A stretch of DNA of 64,000 nucleotides. It comes from Paludibaculum sp. GTDB lineage: Bacteria > Acidobacteriota > Terriglobia > Bryobacterales > Bryobacteraceae. Under the pieces are notes generated by a model. That model was not told where the DNA came from and did not search any database. It saw only the letters and a program-made list of their open reading frames with translations. The DNA lies in assembly GCA_029973955.1 (NCBI GenBank), contig JARKQJ010000205.1:62001-126000 (forward strand), in the 5' to 3' direction. Positions 18,149 to 27,795 of this stretch are shown in pieces; the first letter of the stretch is position 1; each line of letters opens with the position of its first letter. Both the position numbers and the translations under genes were made by a program.

Positions 18149-19387
18149 TCAGCCTTGCTTCTTCGGCGTCTTCCCCGGTAGCCCCACCGGATTCTCGTGC
18201 ACGCGCTCGGCGTGATCCCCGCCCATGCCCGCCGCCAGGTGGACGCTCTTCTCCCCGAACTTGTCCCGAATCTTGTCCACCGCCGAGAGTGCCCGCCGCG
18301 CTCGTTCGTTCTTCTCTCCATCGAGTAGCGCCATCTGCCCTTCGCGCTCGTCCAACGATGCCACCCCCACCCCGATCAGCCGCACCCGCGCCCCCGCGCG
18401 CCACGCCTGCCGGAACAGCTTCCGCGAGGCCGCGATCAACTCGTGATCGAGCTGCGTTGTCCGCGGCAATGTAAACGATCGCGTCAGCGTCGTGAAGTCC
18501 GAATACCGCAGCTTCAGCGTCACGGTTCGCGCGTGCAGTTCGTGCTCCCGCAGCCGCCGCGCTACCTTTTCCGTCAGCCGCGCCAGCGACGTCTCCAAAT
18601 AGGCCTGATCGTTGGTGTCTTCCCCAAACGTAATCTCATGGCTGATCGACTTCGGCTCCTCGTGCCCGCCGATCTCACCGTCAAACCACGCCCCCGCGTC
18701 CACTCCCTGCGCCTTGCCCGCCAGCGCCAGCCCCCACTGCCCGAACCGCTTCCGCAGGAAATCCTCCTCCAGCTTCGCCAGATCCCCCACCTTCCTGATC
18801 CCCAACTGGTGCAGCTTCTCCTCCGTCACCTGCCCCACGCCCGGCAGCCGCCGCACGTCCAAAGGCGCCAGAAAGCGCGCCTCCAGCCCCGGCTGGATCC
18901 AAAGCACTCCATTCGGCTTGGCCTGATCCGAGCACACCTTCGCCACCATCTTCGAGGTGGCGATCCCGACCGAGCAGTTCAACCCCGTCACCGCCTTCAT
19001 CCGTTCGTGCAGTGCGTGCGCCGCCGCCAGCGGCGGACCCAGCAGCCGCTCCGTCCCCGTCAAATCCAGGTAGGCCTCATCCACAGAAGCCATCTCCACC
19101 CGCGGCGAAAACTCCTTCAGCACGGCGTGCACCTTGTGCGAATACTCCCGGTACCGGTCCGGATGCCCATTGAGAAAGATCGCATGAGGGCAAAGCTGAG
19201 CCGCCGTCCGCAGCGGCAGCGCCGAATGCACCCCGAACTTCCGCGCCTCATACGAAGCCGCCGAAACCACTCCCCGCTCCCCCTTCTGCCCGCCCACCAC
19301 CACCGCCTTCCCGATCAGCGAAGGATCGAACAACTCCTCCACTGAAACAAAGAACGCATCCATATCGACATGGAAAATAGTCTTCAC
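18149..19387 (-). CDS. dinB: DNA polymerase IV (Y-family translesion polymerase)
   Basis: The GTG at 19387 gives M-KTIFHVDMDAFFVSVE, exactly the canonical DinB N-terminus; an in-frame ATG at 19411 would add eight residues and put the start on top of the upstream palindrome. Palm residues are seen in HVDMDAFF and in EMASVDEAYLDLT, with the GVHSALPL finger segment and the little-finger domain (RTVTLKLRYSDFTTLTRSFTLP). A helix-hairpin-helix (RRLPGVGQVTEEKLHQLGI) contacts DNA. About 412 residues, with a longer C-terminal tail (EKNERARRALSAVDKIRDKFG) but no obvious clamp-binding motif that I could pick out. The palindrome over the promoter suggests SOS-type control. Confidence 0.9.
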   Translation of the reverse strand: MKTIFHVDMDAFFVSVEELFDPSLIGKAVVVGGQKGERGVVSAASYEARKFGVHSALPLRTAAQLCPHAIFLNGHPDRYREYSHKVHAVLKEFSPRVEMASVDEAYLDLTGTERLLGPPLAAAHALHERMKAVTGLNCSVGIATSKMVAKVCSDQAKPNGVLWIQPGLEARFLAPLDVRRLPGVGQVTEEKLHQLGIRKVGDLAKLEEDFLRKRFGQWGLALAGKAQGVDAGAWFDGEIGGHEEPKSISHEITFGEDTNDQAYLETSLARLTEKVARRLREHELHARTVTLKLRYSDFTTLTRSFTLPRTTQLDHELIAASRKLFRQAWRAGARVRLIGVGVASLDEREGQMALLDGEKNERARRALSAVDKIRDKFGEKSVHLAAGMGGDHAERVHENPVGLPGKTPKKQG

Positions 19388-19412
19388 GCCGCGCAATCGG
19401 GCCTCGCGCATC

Positions 19413-19432
19413 CAGTGTAGACAATTACACTG
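19413..19432. promoter_or_regulatory. Palindrome over the dinB promoter (candidate LexA/SOS box)
   Basis: CAGTGTA-N6-TACACTG is a perfect inverted repeat with 7-bp arms, 25 bp upstream of the GTG of dinB. On the minus strand its inner half TACACT (19419-19414) is well placed as a -10 box, leaving room for a ~20-nt leader with GAGG. A repressor bound here would block the promoter. Confidence 0.5.
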
Positions 19433-19462
19433 AATGGCTCCAGGGCTGGGGGCTGCCGGAAC

Positions 19463-21031
19463 CTATCTGCAGGCCGCGTTGGCAGCGCCCGGGATCGCGA
19501 AGAAGGTAATGCTGAGCGGCGGAAGATCTTGGACGCCGGCAGCCGCCTTGGCGCCTTTCGGTTCCGGCACGTCGCCCGCGCTGCTCACCTTCAGCGGCCG
19601 CCCATTCAACTCCACTTCTCCGCCAAGCAGTTCCCTGGCCGTGAGCGTATACCGCTCCGAGGCCGCCGGCAGGTTCACCTCAACCGCGCTCTCCCTGTTC
19701 GCGTTCAGGGCCAGCACGCCCACCCCTCCGGGCGTTCCGCGCAGGCAGTGTGCGTAGACGTAGGTGTTCTCCGGCGCTCGCGCACCGGCATCCAGCACTG
19801 TGGAGCCCATCACTTTGGCCCACAGCAGTGCCGCCCAGTAGTTCGGCCGCGGCGTCAGCGTCTCTTCGTCGATCAGGGCATAGTCGCTCGCCGAGAGCGT
19901 GTTGTGCATCACCACCTGCACGCCGCGCCGCGCCAGCCGCCCCAGTTGACCCAGGTAGCGGAAGCTGTCAACGAAGGTCGAGGCCCACGCATTGCCACCA
20001 CACGCCGTCTCGCCGGTCTCGGTCAACCACATCGGCTTGCCTGGCTCGTACTTGTCGCGCAATGCTTCATAGAACGCCGCATCGCGCTCCGTGCGACCCA
20101 ACCACTCCGCCGTCAGCGCGGTCTCCGGCGCCGCCTGCGGCACGCCTGGCATGCCGCCGCAGCGCTTGGAGACGGCTCCATAAAAGTGGTAGGAGAACGC
20201 CTCGATGCCTCGCGGTGAGGCTTTCAGGATCTCCTCGGTCTTCAATCCGCTGAATGAGCTCAATCCGCCGGCCTCGCCCACGGAGCCGGGCCCCAGGATC
20301 AGCATCTCCGGCAGTTCCTTTTTTGCGAAGCCCAGGAATGCCGCGAAGTCCTTCCCGTACGTCTCCGCCGTGTAGCCTTTCGGCGCCCCGGCCATGGCGG
20401 CAAAGTTGGGCTCGTTGAACATCTCAGCGGCGGCGATCGATCCGCCGATCGACTTCGTGTAGGCCGCCAATTTGTGCGCCTCCACCGGGGTCCAGATTCC
20501 GCCCGCATCCCGCACTCCTGGGCTCACCGCAAACGACGTGACCACCCGCCCATTCACTGCCTTCGCAAAGTTCATCACCGCCCGCCACTCCGCCCGCGTT
20601 AGCACGCCGCCGAAGCCCTCCGGCGGGGTTGTCGGAGCGGGGGTGTCCGCGTCGTGAAAGTAGGTGGAGTTCGCCCAACTCCCGCTCACGCGGATGTAGG
20701 CCGGCCCTAATGCCGCCGCCAGTTTCAGCAGCCGGGGATTTGCCAGCTCAATCGGCGACCGCTGCATGAACAGCGACGGGTCCAGACCCGCAACCGCCGG
20801 CCTAGGTGCCGGCGCTTCCGCCGCAGTTGCCGGCTTCTTTTTGTACGGAGCCCAGAACCTCCCGCCCGTCACCTCCACCATCTCCACGTTGTAGGACTGA
20901 AACCGCTCGTCTACTTTTGTGATCCGCGGCATCTGCGCAGGCGCCAGTTGCACCACATCCGCGGCCAACAATGCGGCCGGAAGAAACATCCATGGCAGCG
21001 CCAGCCGGCGGAAATGCAGTTTGAAGGTCAT
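19463..21031 (-). CDS. GH79-like (heparanase-type) secreted glycoside hydrolase
   Basis: The start at 21031 (MTFKLHFRRLALPWMFLPAALLAAD) gives a signal peptide and has AAGGAGG about ten bases upstream; the ATG at 21082 is not favoured. The ~522-residue protein is a clan-A type TIM barrel: the acid/base pair NE lies in AAEMFNEPNFAAM and the nucleophile in MWLTETGETACGG, with FSYHFYG between them. A C-terminal beta domain follows (SERYTLTARELLGGEVELNGRPL). GH79 enzymes are retaining beta-glucuronidases or heparanases. The gene stands alone between dinB and a small secreted protein. Family assignment rests on the NEP / TETG spacing and could also be a related clan-A family. Confidence 0.72.
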   Translation of the reverse strand: MTFKLHFRRLALPWMFLPAALLAADVVQLAPAQMPRITKVDERFQSYNVEMVEVTGGRFWAPYKKKPATAAEAPAPRPAVAGLDPSLFMQRSPIELANPRLLKLAAALGPAYIRVSGSWANSTYFHDADTPAPTTPPEGFGGVLTRAEWRAVMNFAKAVNGRVVTSFAVSPGVRDAGGIWTPVEAHKLAAYTKSIGGSIAAAEMFNEPNFAAMAGAPKGYTAETYGKDFAAFLGFAKKELPEMLILGPGSVGEAGGLSSFSGLKTEEILKASPRGIEAFSYHFYGAVSKRCGGMPGVPQAAPETALTAEWLGRTERDAAFYEALRDKYEPGKPMWLTETGETACGGNAWASTFVDSFRYLGQLGRLARRGVQVVMHNTLSASDYALIDEETLTPRPNYWAALLWAKVMGSTVLDAGARAPENTYVYAHCLRGTPGGVGVLALNANRESAVEVNLPAASERYTLTARELLGGEVELNGRPLKVSSAGDVPEPKGAKAAAGVQDLPPLSITFFAIPGAANAACR

Positions 21032-21121
21032 TCGCCTGACACCTCCTTCCCCGCAGCCGGGGCAGAGCCAGTCTACACCCAAAGTGCCGGCTCGTCTCCA
21101 TGTCGACGCGGAACATCCTCC

Positions 21122-21685
21122 TCATCGGGCAGCCTTCCCCTCGGAAGCGCTTCCGGGCACGAAGAGGATCTCTCGAAATCGTCCGCCATCCCAGACCAGG
21201 TAATGAGCGTCCGGCCGGTTCTCGTTGTTCGCTCCGGCAAACAATGCCCCACACTTGATCACGACCATCCGGCTGTCCGGACGGAATTGAATGGCTGCCC
21301 CTTCATACATCTGGTCTGAGATGATCCAGTGGCCGTAGCCCGGTTCACGCACTCCGAGCGGCGGCGGTATCACCTTCCCCGTCCGCAAGTCGATCACCGC
21401 GCCCGCCGCGCAGTTGCTCCCGCAGCGCCAAACCGCGAATGAATAGTGCCCAGCAAAGTTCGGAGCCTGCCTGCCGGCCTCCTGAAGTCTCGTTCGATAC
21501 AGGCGCTCCTCACTGGTTGTCAACTGCACTGGCGCCGGCGTCCCTGACCATTTTTCCGCGACGGCGAAATCCTCAAACCGTGGCCGGTGTTCCGCATCGT
21601 ACGAAGCGCTGCCCGGTGAGGCGTTCGGTGCCTGAGCGCACAAAGCTGGCCACGCAACCAGGATTGCGGCCCATGGCAGCTTCAT
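21122..21685 (-). CDS. Small secreted protein of unknown function
   Basis: The reading frame is open much further upstream, but that part is arginine/glycine-rich and antisense to prmC. The ATG at 21685 gives a clean signal peptide (MKLPWAAILVAWPALCAQ) with GGAGGA just before it, yielding about 187 residues. The mature part contains NFAGHYSFAVWRCGSNCAAGAVIDLRTGKVI, a two-cysteine pattern that recurs in uncharacterised secreted proteins, and ends with AHYLVWDGGRFREI. No catalytic motif can be named. It lies between a glycosidase gene and prmC, with no clear operon partner. Confidence 0.6.
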   Translation of the reverse strand: MKLPWAAILVAWPALCAQAPNASPGSASYDAEHRPRFEDFAVAEKWSGTPAPVQLTTSEERLYRTRLQEAGRQAPNFAGHYSFAVWRCGSNCAAGAVIDLRTGKVIPPPLGVREPGYGHWIISDQMYEGAAIQFRPDSRMVVIKCGALFAGANNENRPDAHYLVWDGGRFREILFVPGSASEGKAAR

Positions 21686-21794
21686 TCCTCCAGGGTAGAA
21701 CGGTCGGAGTTCCAGGAACGGCCTGCGGCCCATCAGTTCCGCCGCTCCGGAAGAGACCAGGCTCCTCTGCCTGTCATCGCTCCCCGCCCGATTC

Positions 21795-22622
21795 TCACCC
21801 CCCAAACCGCCCCAGCACCACCCTCGGCCACCCCGCCAGGTCCCGAACCGTCCGCACCTCTTTCCACCTCTCCCCAAACGCCGCCCGCACCCTGGCCTCT
21901 CCCTGATACCCGATCTCGAACACCAGCCAGCCCCCCGGCTCGAGCAACCTCTCCACCTGCGGTACGATCCGCTCATAGATCTCCGTCCCCGCCTCTCCGC
22001 CCAGCAGCGCCAGATGCGGCTCGTGGTCCCGCACCTCGTGCTGCAATGTGCCCATCTCCCGCGCCGGAATGTACGGCGGATTCGACACGATCAGCGGAAA
22101 CCGTCCCCCCACCGCCGCCGCCAGATCGCACTGCACGAACTCCGCCCTGGCCCCCAGTTTCGCCGCATTCCTTCGCGCCACCCCCACCGCCTCGAAGCTC
22201 AAGTCCGTCCCCACCGCCCAAGCCCCCAACTCCAGCGCCAGCGTCACCGCCAGCGCCCCGGACCCCGTCCCGATATCCAGCACACGCCGCGCCCCCGGCG
22301 CCACCCGAAGCGCCTCTTCCACCACATGCTCCGTCTCCGGCCGCGGAATCAGCACCGCCGGAGACACCCCGAACTCGCGCCCGTAGAACTCCTGCACCCG
22401 CGTAATGTACTGCGTCGGCTTCCCGCCCATCCGCTCATGCAGGTACCGCCCGTAGTGTATCCACTCCACCGTCGAAAGCTCGTGCTCCGGGTGCGAGTAC
22501 AGATACACCTTCTCCCGCCGCAGCGCGTGGCACAGCAGAACCTCCGCCGTCAGCCGCGGCTCGAAGACGCCGGCCTGTGTGAGGATCTCAGTTCCTTGCC
22601 GCAGCGCCGTTCGGAGCGTCAT
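21795..22622 (-). CDS. prmC: Release factor N5-glutamine methyltransferase
   Basis: 275 residues. An N-terminal helical domain ([26 protein letters not shown]) is followed by a Rossmann methyltransferase with the SAM-binding motif [17 protein letters not shown] and the signature NPPY in [14 protein letters not shown]. It methylates the glutamine of the GGQ motif of release factors in the cytoplasm. The start overlaps the end of prfA by 35 bp on the same strand, the arrangement seen in many bacteria where release factor and modifying enzyme are made together. Upstream [11 protein letters not shown] matches the conserved IPRPETE region. Identification is secure. Confidence 0.95.
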   Translation of the reverse strand: MTLRTALRQGTEILTQAGVFEPRLTAEVLLCHALRREKVYLYSHPEHELSTVEWIHYGRYLHERMGGKPTQYITRVQEFYGREFGVSPAVLIPRPETEHVVEEALRVAPGARRVLDIGTGSGALAVTLALELGAWAVGTDLSFEAVGVARRNAAKLGARAEFVQCDLAAAVGGRFPLIVSNPPYIPAREMGTLQHEVRDHEPHLALLGGEAGTEIYERIVPQVERLLEPGGWLVFEIGYQGEARVRAAFGERWKEVRTVRDLAGWPRVVLGRFGG

Positions 22623-23703
22623 GGTGCGACGACTCGGCCTGTTCCTTCAGCTTCTGCGCGTTGTAAAACGTCGTGCATGCCGAAATCAACTCCCCGATCT
22701 CGCCTTCCATGATCCGGTCCAACTGGTGCATTGTCACACCAATGCGGTGGTCCGTCACGCGGTTCTCTTTGAAATTGTACGTACGGATCTTCTCTGACCG
22801 GTCACCCGTGCCCACCTGCGACCGCCGGTCCGCGCCAATCGCCTGCTGCTGCTTCTCCAACTCCAGTTCATACAGCCGCGAACGCAGCACCCTCTCGGCC
22901 TTCGCCCGGTTCTTGATCTGCGACTTCTCGTCCTGGCACGACACCACCAGCCCCGTCGGCAAGTGCGTGAGGCGCACCGCCGAATACGTCGTATTCACAC
23001 TCTGCCCGCCCGGCCCCGAGGAACAGAACGTGTCCACGCGGACGTCCTTCGCTTCGATCTTGACTTCCACTTCGTCGGCTTCCGGCATCACGGCCACCGT
23101 GATCGTGGAGGTGTGAATCCGCCCCTGCTGCTCCGTCACCGGCACCCGCTGCACCCGGTGCACGCCGCTCTCGTACTTCAGCTTCGAATAGACCTTGTCG
23201 CCGTTCACCAGCGCCAGGATCTCCTTCGCCCCGCCCGCGCCGGACTCGCTCATGGAGGTCACTTCCACCTTCCACCGCAGAGACTCCGCATAGCGCGTGT
23301 ACATCCGGAAGATCTCCGCCGCAAAAAGGCTCGCTTCGTCGCCACCCGCTCCGGCCCGGATCTCCAGCAGCACGTTCTTGTCGTCGTTCGGATCCTTCGG
23401 CAGCAGCAGCAGCTTCAGCCGCTCCACCATCTCCGTCTCCGCCGGTTCCAGCCGCGCGATCTCTTCCTCGGCCATCGCCAGCAGTTCCGGGTCTTTCTCC
23501 TCGGACATCAGCCGCGCTCCGGCCAGGTCTTCCACAATCTTCTTGTATTCGCGGTACGCCGACACGATCTCTTCCAGATCGCGATGCGCCTTTGCTGTCT
23601 TGCGGTACGCATCCGGGTCGTTGATCACATCCGGATCGGCCATCTGACCCGTCAGCGATTCAAACCGCTTTTCTACTTCTTCGAGCTGTTCTGTGAACTC
23701 CAT
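22588..23703 (-). CDS. prfA: Peptide chain release factor 1
   Basis: The ATG at 23703 ([17 protein letters not shown]) is the standard RF1 start; the open frame continues upstream through the DUF1385 gene and should be ignored. The 371-residue protein carries the stop-codon recognition tripeptide P-V-T (residues 188-190 in [16 protein letters not shown]), which marks RF1 (UAA/UAG) rather than RF2, and the GGQ motif (232-234 in [20 protein letters not shown]). It terminates translation by triggering peptidyl-tRNA hydrolysis. It overlaps both neighbours: TGATG with the DUF1385 gene upstream and 35 bp with prmC downstream, so the three form one operon. Confidence 0.97.
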   Translation of the reverse strand: MEFTEQLEEVEKRFESLTGQMADPDVINDPDAYRKTAKAHRDLEEIVSAYREYKKIVEDLAGARLMSEEKDPELLAMAEEEIARLEPAETEMVERLKLLLLPKDPNDDKNVLLEIRAGAGGDEASLFAAEIFRMYTRYAESLRWKVEVTSMSESGAGGAKEILALVNGDKVYSKLKYESGVHRVQRVPVTEQQGRIHTSTITVAVMPEADEVEVKIEAKDVRVDTFCSSGPGGQSVNTTYSAVRLTHLPTGLVVSCQDEKSQIKNRAKAERVLRSRLYELELEKQQQAIGADRRSQVGTGDRSEKIRTYNFKENRVTDHRIGVTMHQLDRIMEGEIGELISACTTFYNAQKLKEQAESSHHDAPNGAAARN

Positions 23704-24701
23704 CAGGCAATTACCAATTCGCCGCCCTGCTCTTCTTCCAGCTTCATGGCGCCATCCAGGGCGATGATGGCCACCTCCGTCTGATCGTCGGCCGGCGGCT
23801 GCGTTGTAATCCGCTGCAACCACAAACCCGGCGCCGTAAGCATCGCCAGGAAGCCGCCGCGGTGCTTCGCCGCAAACCGGATCATCTCATAGCTCAAGCC
23901 CGCAATCAGCGGCAGCGCCACCACACGCACCACCATCTTCGCCCAGAACGAATCCACCGGAATCACCGCGTACACCACGATCGACACGATCATCACCACC
24001 AGCAGAAAACTCGTCCCGCAGCGCGGATGGAACGTCACAAACCGCTGCGCGTTCTCCACCGTCACCGGCTTCCCGCTTTCGAAGTTGAATACCACCTTGT
24101 GCTCCGCGCCGTGATACTCGAACACCCGGTGGATGTCCTTCCAGCGCGAAATCAGCCACAGGAACCCGACGAAGATCACCATGCGCACGATGCCGTCCAC
24201 CAGGTTGAACGCGATGCGCCCCGAGATCTCCGGGAACACCTTCTGCAGTTGCGTCGTGATCACCAGCGGCACGAACTTGTACAGCGCGATGAAGAACACG
24301 AACGAGAACAGCAGGTTCGCCGTCATCACCCAGCCCGGGATCTCACCCGACTTCTGCTCTTCCGCCGTCTTGCCTTCCTTCTCCGCTTCGGCCTGCATCG
24401 CCACGTCGGCGCTGAACCGCAGCGCCTTGATGCCTAGCGACATCGCCTGCCCCAGCGTACCCACGCCGCGCAGCACAGGCAACTTGAACGCCGGATACTT
24501 GTCCGACACCTTCGCCAGCGCGTGCGTGTCCGTCACCACCTGCCCGTCCGGCCGCCGTACCGCGATCGAGTAGCTGTGCGGAGCGCGCATCATCACGCCC
24601 TCCATCACCGCCTGCCCGCCGACAAGCGTCTCTTCGCCGCTCTCCAGGATCGGCAGCATCTGCGTGTGCGCCGCCAGGCGCACGAAACCTTTCCAGTTCA
24701 A
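23703..24701 (-). CDS. DUF1385 (YqhQ-like) membrane protein
   Basis: The family signature [24 protein letters not shown] lies near the N-terminus, followed by [12 protein letters not shown], several membrane helices ([74 protein letters not shown]) and the [14 protein letters not shown] motif. The start is uncertain: TTG at 24701 has AGAGAGG nine bases upstream, an ATG at 24659 would also preserve the family core, and a GTG at 24758 is unlikely. DUF1385 genes commonly sit just before prfA-prmC, as here, yet the function is still not established. The stop overlaps the prfA start (TGATG). Confidence 0.85.
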   Translation of the reverse strand: MNWKGFVRLAAHTQMLPILESGEETLVGGQAVMEGVMMRAPHSYSIAVRRPDGQVVTDTHALAKVSDKYPAFKLPVLRGVGTLGQAMSLGIKALRFSADVAMQAEAEKEGKTAEEQKSGEIPGWVMTANLLFSFVFFIALYKFVPLVITTQLQKVFPEISGRIAFNLVDGIVRMVIFVGFLWLISRWKDIHRVFEYHGAEHKVVFNFESGKPVTVENAQRFVTFHPRCGTSFLLVVMIVSIVVYAVIPVDSFWAKMVVRVVALPLIAGLSYEMIRFAAKHRGGFLAMLTAPGLWLQRITTQPPADDQTEVAIIALDGAMKLEEEQGGELVIA

Positions 24702-24861
24702 GGGAATTCGCCTCTCTTCTCTTTCAGTATAGCGGCCCCCGGCCGAACTGCCGGTCACGCCCGGTCGAATTTTCTTTTCCCTTTCCCCTCAACCACTTGA
24801 CTGACCCCCTCGAGCCGCCTCCCCTCTTCGCCGCCGGACTCTTTCGCGTGGGAGCACACCT

Positions 24862-26163
24862 ATGCGTCAAACTCACCAATTCCATCCCGGCCGCCTCCAG
24901 CCCCGGCTCATCGACCTCGCCCTCGCCGCCCGCCTCGACGGCGCCGGACTCAACGACCCCTTCTCTGTCCTCCTCGAACTCCGCCACGGCGCGCCCGCTT
25001 CCGCCCTCCTCGCACTCACGCCGCAAGCCCTACCCGTCGGCGCTCTGTCCCGCGGACTCTTCCGCGCCTTGCTCACCAAATCTGAAATCCTCGCCCTCGA
25101 AACCGCCGCCCCCGATCTCCTCTACCGCATCTGGCTGAACCACACCGTCCGCGCCCTCACCGCCAGCTCCATCGCCACCATCAAGGCTGACGCCGCCCAC
25201 TCCGCCTTCGCCGCCAACGGCCGCGGCATCGTCTGGGCCGTCGCCGATTCCGGCATCTCGCCCCACTCCCACTTCGACACCCATCGAAACCTCGCCCTCC
25301 CCGCCGGCATCGAGCACCGCGACTTCACCGGCGGCCGTGCTCCCCTGGACGACCAGTTCGGCCACGGCACTCACGTTGCCGCCATCCTCGCCGGCGCGCC
25401 CCGCACGCCTCAGGATCCCTCTCCGCGCTCCGTCGCCCCGCAAGCCACCCTCGTCTCTCTGAAAGTTCTCGGCCCCGACGGCGCCGGCGAAGTCTCCTCC
25501 ATCCTCGCCGCCATCGACTACATCCAGCAGGTCAACGACCACGGCCGCCGCCTCCTCATCCACGGCGTCAATCTCTCCCTCGGCTACGAGTTCGATCCCG
25601 AGTGGTTCGCCTGCGGCGCCTCTCCGCTCTGCCAGGAGGTCGATCGCCTCGTCCTCTCCGGCGTCAACGTCGTCGTCGCCGCCGGCAACTCCGGCTACGG
25701 ATACCAGAACTCGCTCCACACCGGCGCCACCCCCACCTGCCTCGATCTCACCATCAACGATCCCGGCAACGCCGATCTTGCCATCACCGTCGGCGCCACT
25801 CACCGCGAACGCCCACACTCCTACGGCGTCTCCTACTTCTCCTCCAAAGGCCCTACGGGTGATGGCCGCCGCAAGCCCGATCTCGTCGCCCCCGGCGAAC
25901 GAATCCTCTCCGCCTGTCCACCCTCCAAAGCCCCACCCGGCTCGGACTGGCGCACCGCCTACATCGAGGATTCCGGCACTTCGATGGCCGCCCCGCATGT
26001 CTCCGGCGCCATCGCTGCCTTCCTCTCTGTCCGCCCCGAATTTTGTGGCCGGCCGCTGGCCGTGAAGGAGATCTTTCTCCACTCCGCCACCGACCTCCGC
26101 CGCGACCCCGACTTCCAGGGCCGCGGTCTCATCAACCTCTTCCAAGCCCTTCAGGAGCGATAA
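24862..26163 (+). CDS. Subtilisin-like serine protease (S8), cytoplasmic-looking
   Basis: 433 residues with the full catalytic set: Asp129 in AVADSGI, His168 in GHGTHVA, oxyanion Asn276 in VAAGNSGYG and Ser374 in SGTSMAAPH. The first ~100 residues are not a signal peptide or a typical inhibitor-I9 propeptide, so the enzyme may act in the cytoplasm or need another export route. An insertion (DYIQQVNDHGRRLLIHGVNLSLGYEFDPEWFACG) separates the His and Asn segments. A two-base gap and a GTG start lead directly to an alpha/beta hydrolase, making a two-gene operon. The function of the pair is unknown; proteolytic activation or a protein-quality role are both possible. Confidence 0.9.
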   Translation: MRQTHQFHPGRLQPRLIDLALAARLDGAGLNDPFSVLLELRHGAPASALLALTPQALPVGALSRGLFRALLTKSEILALETAAPDLLYRIWLNHTVRALTASSIATIKADAAHSAFAANGRGIVWAVADSGISPHSHFDTHRNLALPAGIEHRDFTGGRAPLDDQFGHGTHVAAILAGAPRTPQDPSPRSVAPQATLVSLKVLGPDGAGEVSSILAAIDYIQQVNDHGRRLLIHGVNLSLGYEFDPEWFACGASPLCQEVDRLVLSGVNVVVAAGNSGYGYQNSLHTGATPTCLDLTINDPGNADLAITVGATHRERPHSYGVSYFSSKGPTGDGRRKPDLVAPGERILSACPPSKAPPGSDWRTAYIEDSGTSMAAPHVSGAIAAFLSVRPEFCGRPLAVKEIFLHSATDLRRDPDFQGRGLINLFQALQER

Positions 26164-26165
26164 CC

Positions 26166-27053
26166 GTGAACAGTTTCAGACTCGATTACGATGCCGCCGG
26201 CCGCCTTCTCAACCCCGCCGGCTGCGATCTCTTTCTCAACTCCCTGCGCGCCGCCCAGCCCGCCGACCTTTTCTTCGTCGCACACGGCTGGCTCAACGAC
26301 CGCGTCGCCTCACAATCCCTCTTCCAGTGGTTCAACCAGGGCCTTGCCCCCGTGCCCGTCTGCGGCATCTCCTGGCCTTCCCACCCCTGGAAGTCCAACG
26401 CCGCCGGCCTGCTCAAAAGCGGCGCCGAACTGGCGTCGTACTACCTCATGAAGGAACGCGCCGGCGAGATCGGCGCTGCTTTTGCCATCGATCTGAGCCG
26501 CATCGCGCGCTATCTCCCCAACACGCGCATCCATCTCGCCGGACACTCCTTCGGCGCGCGTCTGGTTACCTCCGCCGTTCATGCCACCGGCTCAGACGAA
26601 CAAGCCCCCTTCGTTCAGTCCCTGTCGCTGATCCAGGCCGCATTCTCCCAGTTCTCCCTGGCGCCCGAGGGCGCCTTCCGCGACGTCCTCGCCCGCCGCT
26701 TGGTTCGCGGGCCCATTCTCATCACCCACTCCAAACACGACTCAGCCGTCGGCCAGGCCTATCCCATCGCCTCGCGCCTCAAAGGCCAGAACGCATCTTC
26801 CCTCGGCGACGCCTCCGATCCCTTCGGGGGACTCGGCCGCAACGGCGCACAGCACCTTACCCCCGCCGAGTGCATCCACCTCAACCTCGGCGATCTCCAG
26901 AGCCTGCGCGCTTACCTCAACCACCCTGTGGTCAATCTCAACGCCGACCGCGTCATCCTCGGCCACTCCGACTACCAAAAGCTGGAACTGCTCGAGTCCA
27001 TCAAACTGTTATGGTCCCCCGCAGGTACAGCACGGCCCGGCCGGACATCCTGA
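26166..27053 (+). CDS. Alpha/beta hydrolase
   Basis: GTG at 26166 (two bases after the protease stop) gives VNSFRLDYDAAGRL and 295 residues. The fold is shown by DLFFVAHGWLND (oxyanion-side HG), the nucleophile elbow GHSFG with Ser128 in IHLAGHSFGARLVTSAVHAT, and a later ILITHSKHDSAVG segment that carries the acid. A C-terminal HLTPAECIHLNLGD region probably holds the catalytic His. There is no signal peptide. It is co-translated with the subtilase, so the two probably work in one process. The 3' end overlaps the phzF-type gene by 53 bp tail to tail. Confidence 0.8.
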   Translation: MNSFRLDYDAAGRLLNPAGCDLFLNSLRAAQPADLFFVAHGWLNDRVASQSLFQWFNQGLAPVPVCGISWPSHPWKSNAAGLLKSGAELASYYLMKERAGEIGAAFAIDLSRIARYLPNTRIHLAGHSFGARLVTSAVHATGSDEQAPFVQSLSLIQAAFSQFSLAPEGAFRDVLARRLVRGPILITHSKHDSAVGQAYPIASRLKGQNASSLGDASDPFGGLGRNGAQHLTPAECIHLNLGDLQSLRAYLNHPVVNLNADRVILGHSDYQKLELLESIKLLWSPAGTARPGRTS

Positions 27054-27786
27054 CGCGCTCGCCCATCAGTTCGCAATCCAGCTCGCCGCCGCGCGCACTC
27101 ACCTGCCGCGCGGCGAGCTTCGTCTTGCCCAGCCGCTGCGACCAATACGGAATCAGCGTGCAGTGCGCCGAACCTGTCACCGGATCCTCCGGGACCCCCG
27201 CCGCCGGCGCGAAGAACCGCGAAACGAAATCCACGCCCCCCGTGGTGCCTGGCGCCGTCACGATGATGCCGAACCGGTCCAGCTCGCTCAGCGCCAGCAT
27301 GTTCGGCTTCAGCGCCAGCACTTCGGCCTCACTCTCGTACACCACCAGATAATCGCGCGAAGCCAGCACCGCCTCGGGCCGTCCGCCCAACGCTGCCACC
27401 AGCCCTGGCGCGGCCTGAACTGATGCCGGCGGGCGCGATGGGAAATCCATCGACAGCACCTCGCCCTTGCGCGTCACCGTCAGCGGTCCGCTCCGCGTGT
27501 GAAACACCACGCGGGTCCGCCCCGGCTCCAGTATCTCCGTCACCACATGTGCCGAGGCCAGCGTCGCGTGCCCGCACAGGTCGATCTCCCGCTCCGGCGT
27601 GAACCACTTCAACCCGTATTCCTCGCCCTGCTTCACGAAGAATGCGGTTTCCGCCAGGTTGTTCTCCATTGCGATCGACTGCATCAGCGAGTCCGGCAGC
27701 CATTCCGCCAACGGCACCACCGCAGCCGGGTTCCCGGTAAACACGCGGGATGCGAACGCGTCCACCTGGTACATGGTCAGGTCCAT
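27001..27786 (-). CDS. PhzF family isomerase-like protein
   Basis: 261 residues with the PhzF/DAP-epimerase-like fold: MYQVDAFASRVFTGNPAAVVPL at the start, MQSIAMENNLAETAFFV (the conserved Glu of the PhzF active site), LKWFTPEREIDLCGHATLASAHV and DFVSRFFAPAAGVPEDPVTGSAH. PhzF itself isomerises dihydro-hydroxyanthranilate in phenazine synthesis, but most members are stand-alone enzymes of unknown substrate. No phenazine genes are nearby, so this is not evidence of phenazine production. It lies downstream of the TetR-family gene on the same strand with a 9-bp gap and could be co-transcribed with it. Confidence 0.87.
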   Translation of the reverse strand: MDLTMYQVDAFASRVFTGNPAAVVPLAEWLPDSLMQSIAMENNLAETAFFVKQGEEYGLKWFTPEREIDLCGHATLASAHVVTEILEPGRTRVVFHTRSGPLTVTRKGEVLSMDFPSRPPASVQAAPGLVAALGGRPEAVLASRDYLVVYESEAEVLALKPNMLALSELDRFGIIVTAPGTTGGVDFVSRFFAPAAGVPEDPVTGSAHCTLIPYWSQRLGKTKLAARQVSARGGELDCELMGERVRMSGRAVLYLRGTITV

Positions 27787-27795
27787 GCAACCAAT

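Noticed and set aside
27001-27786. Phenazine biosynthesis
   Set aside because: Only a PhzF-like protein is present; no other phz gene occurs in the window.
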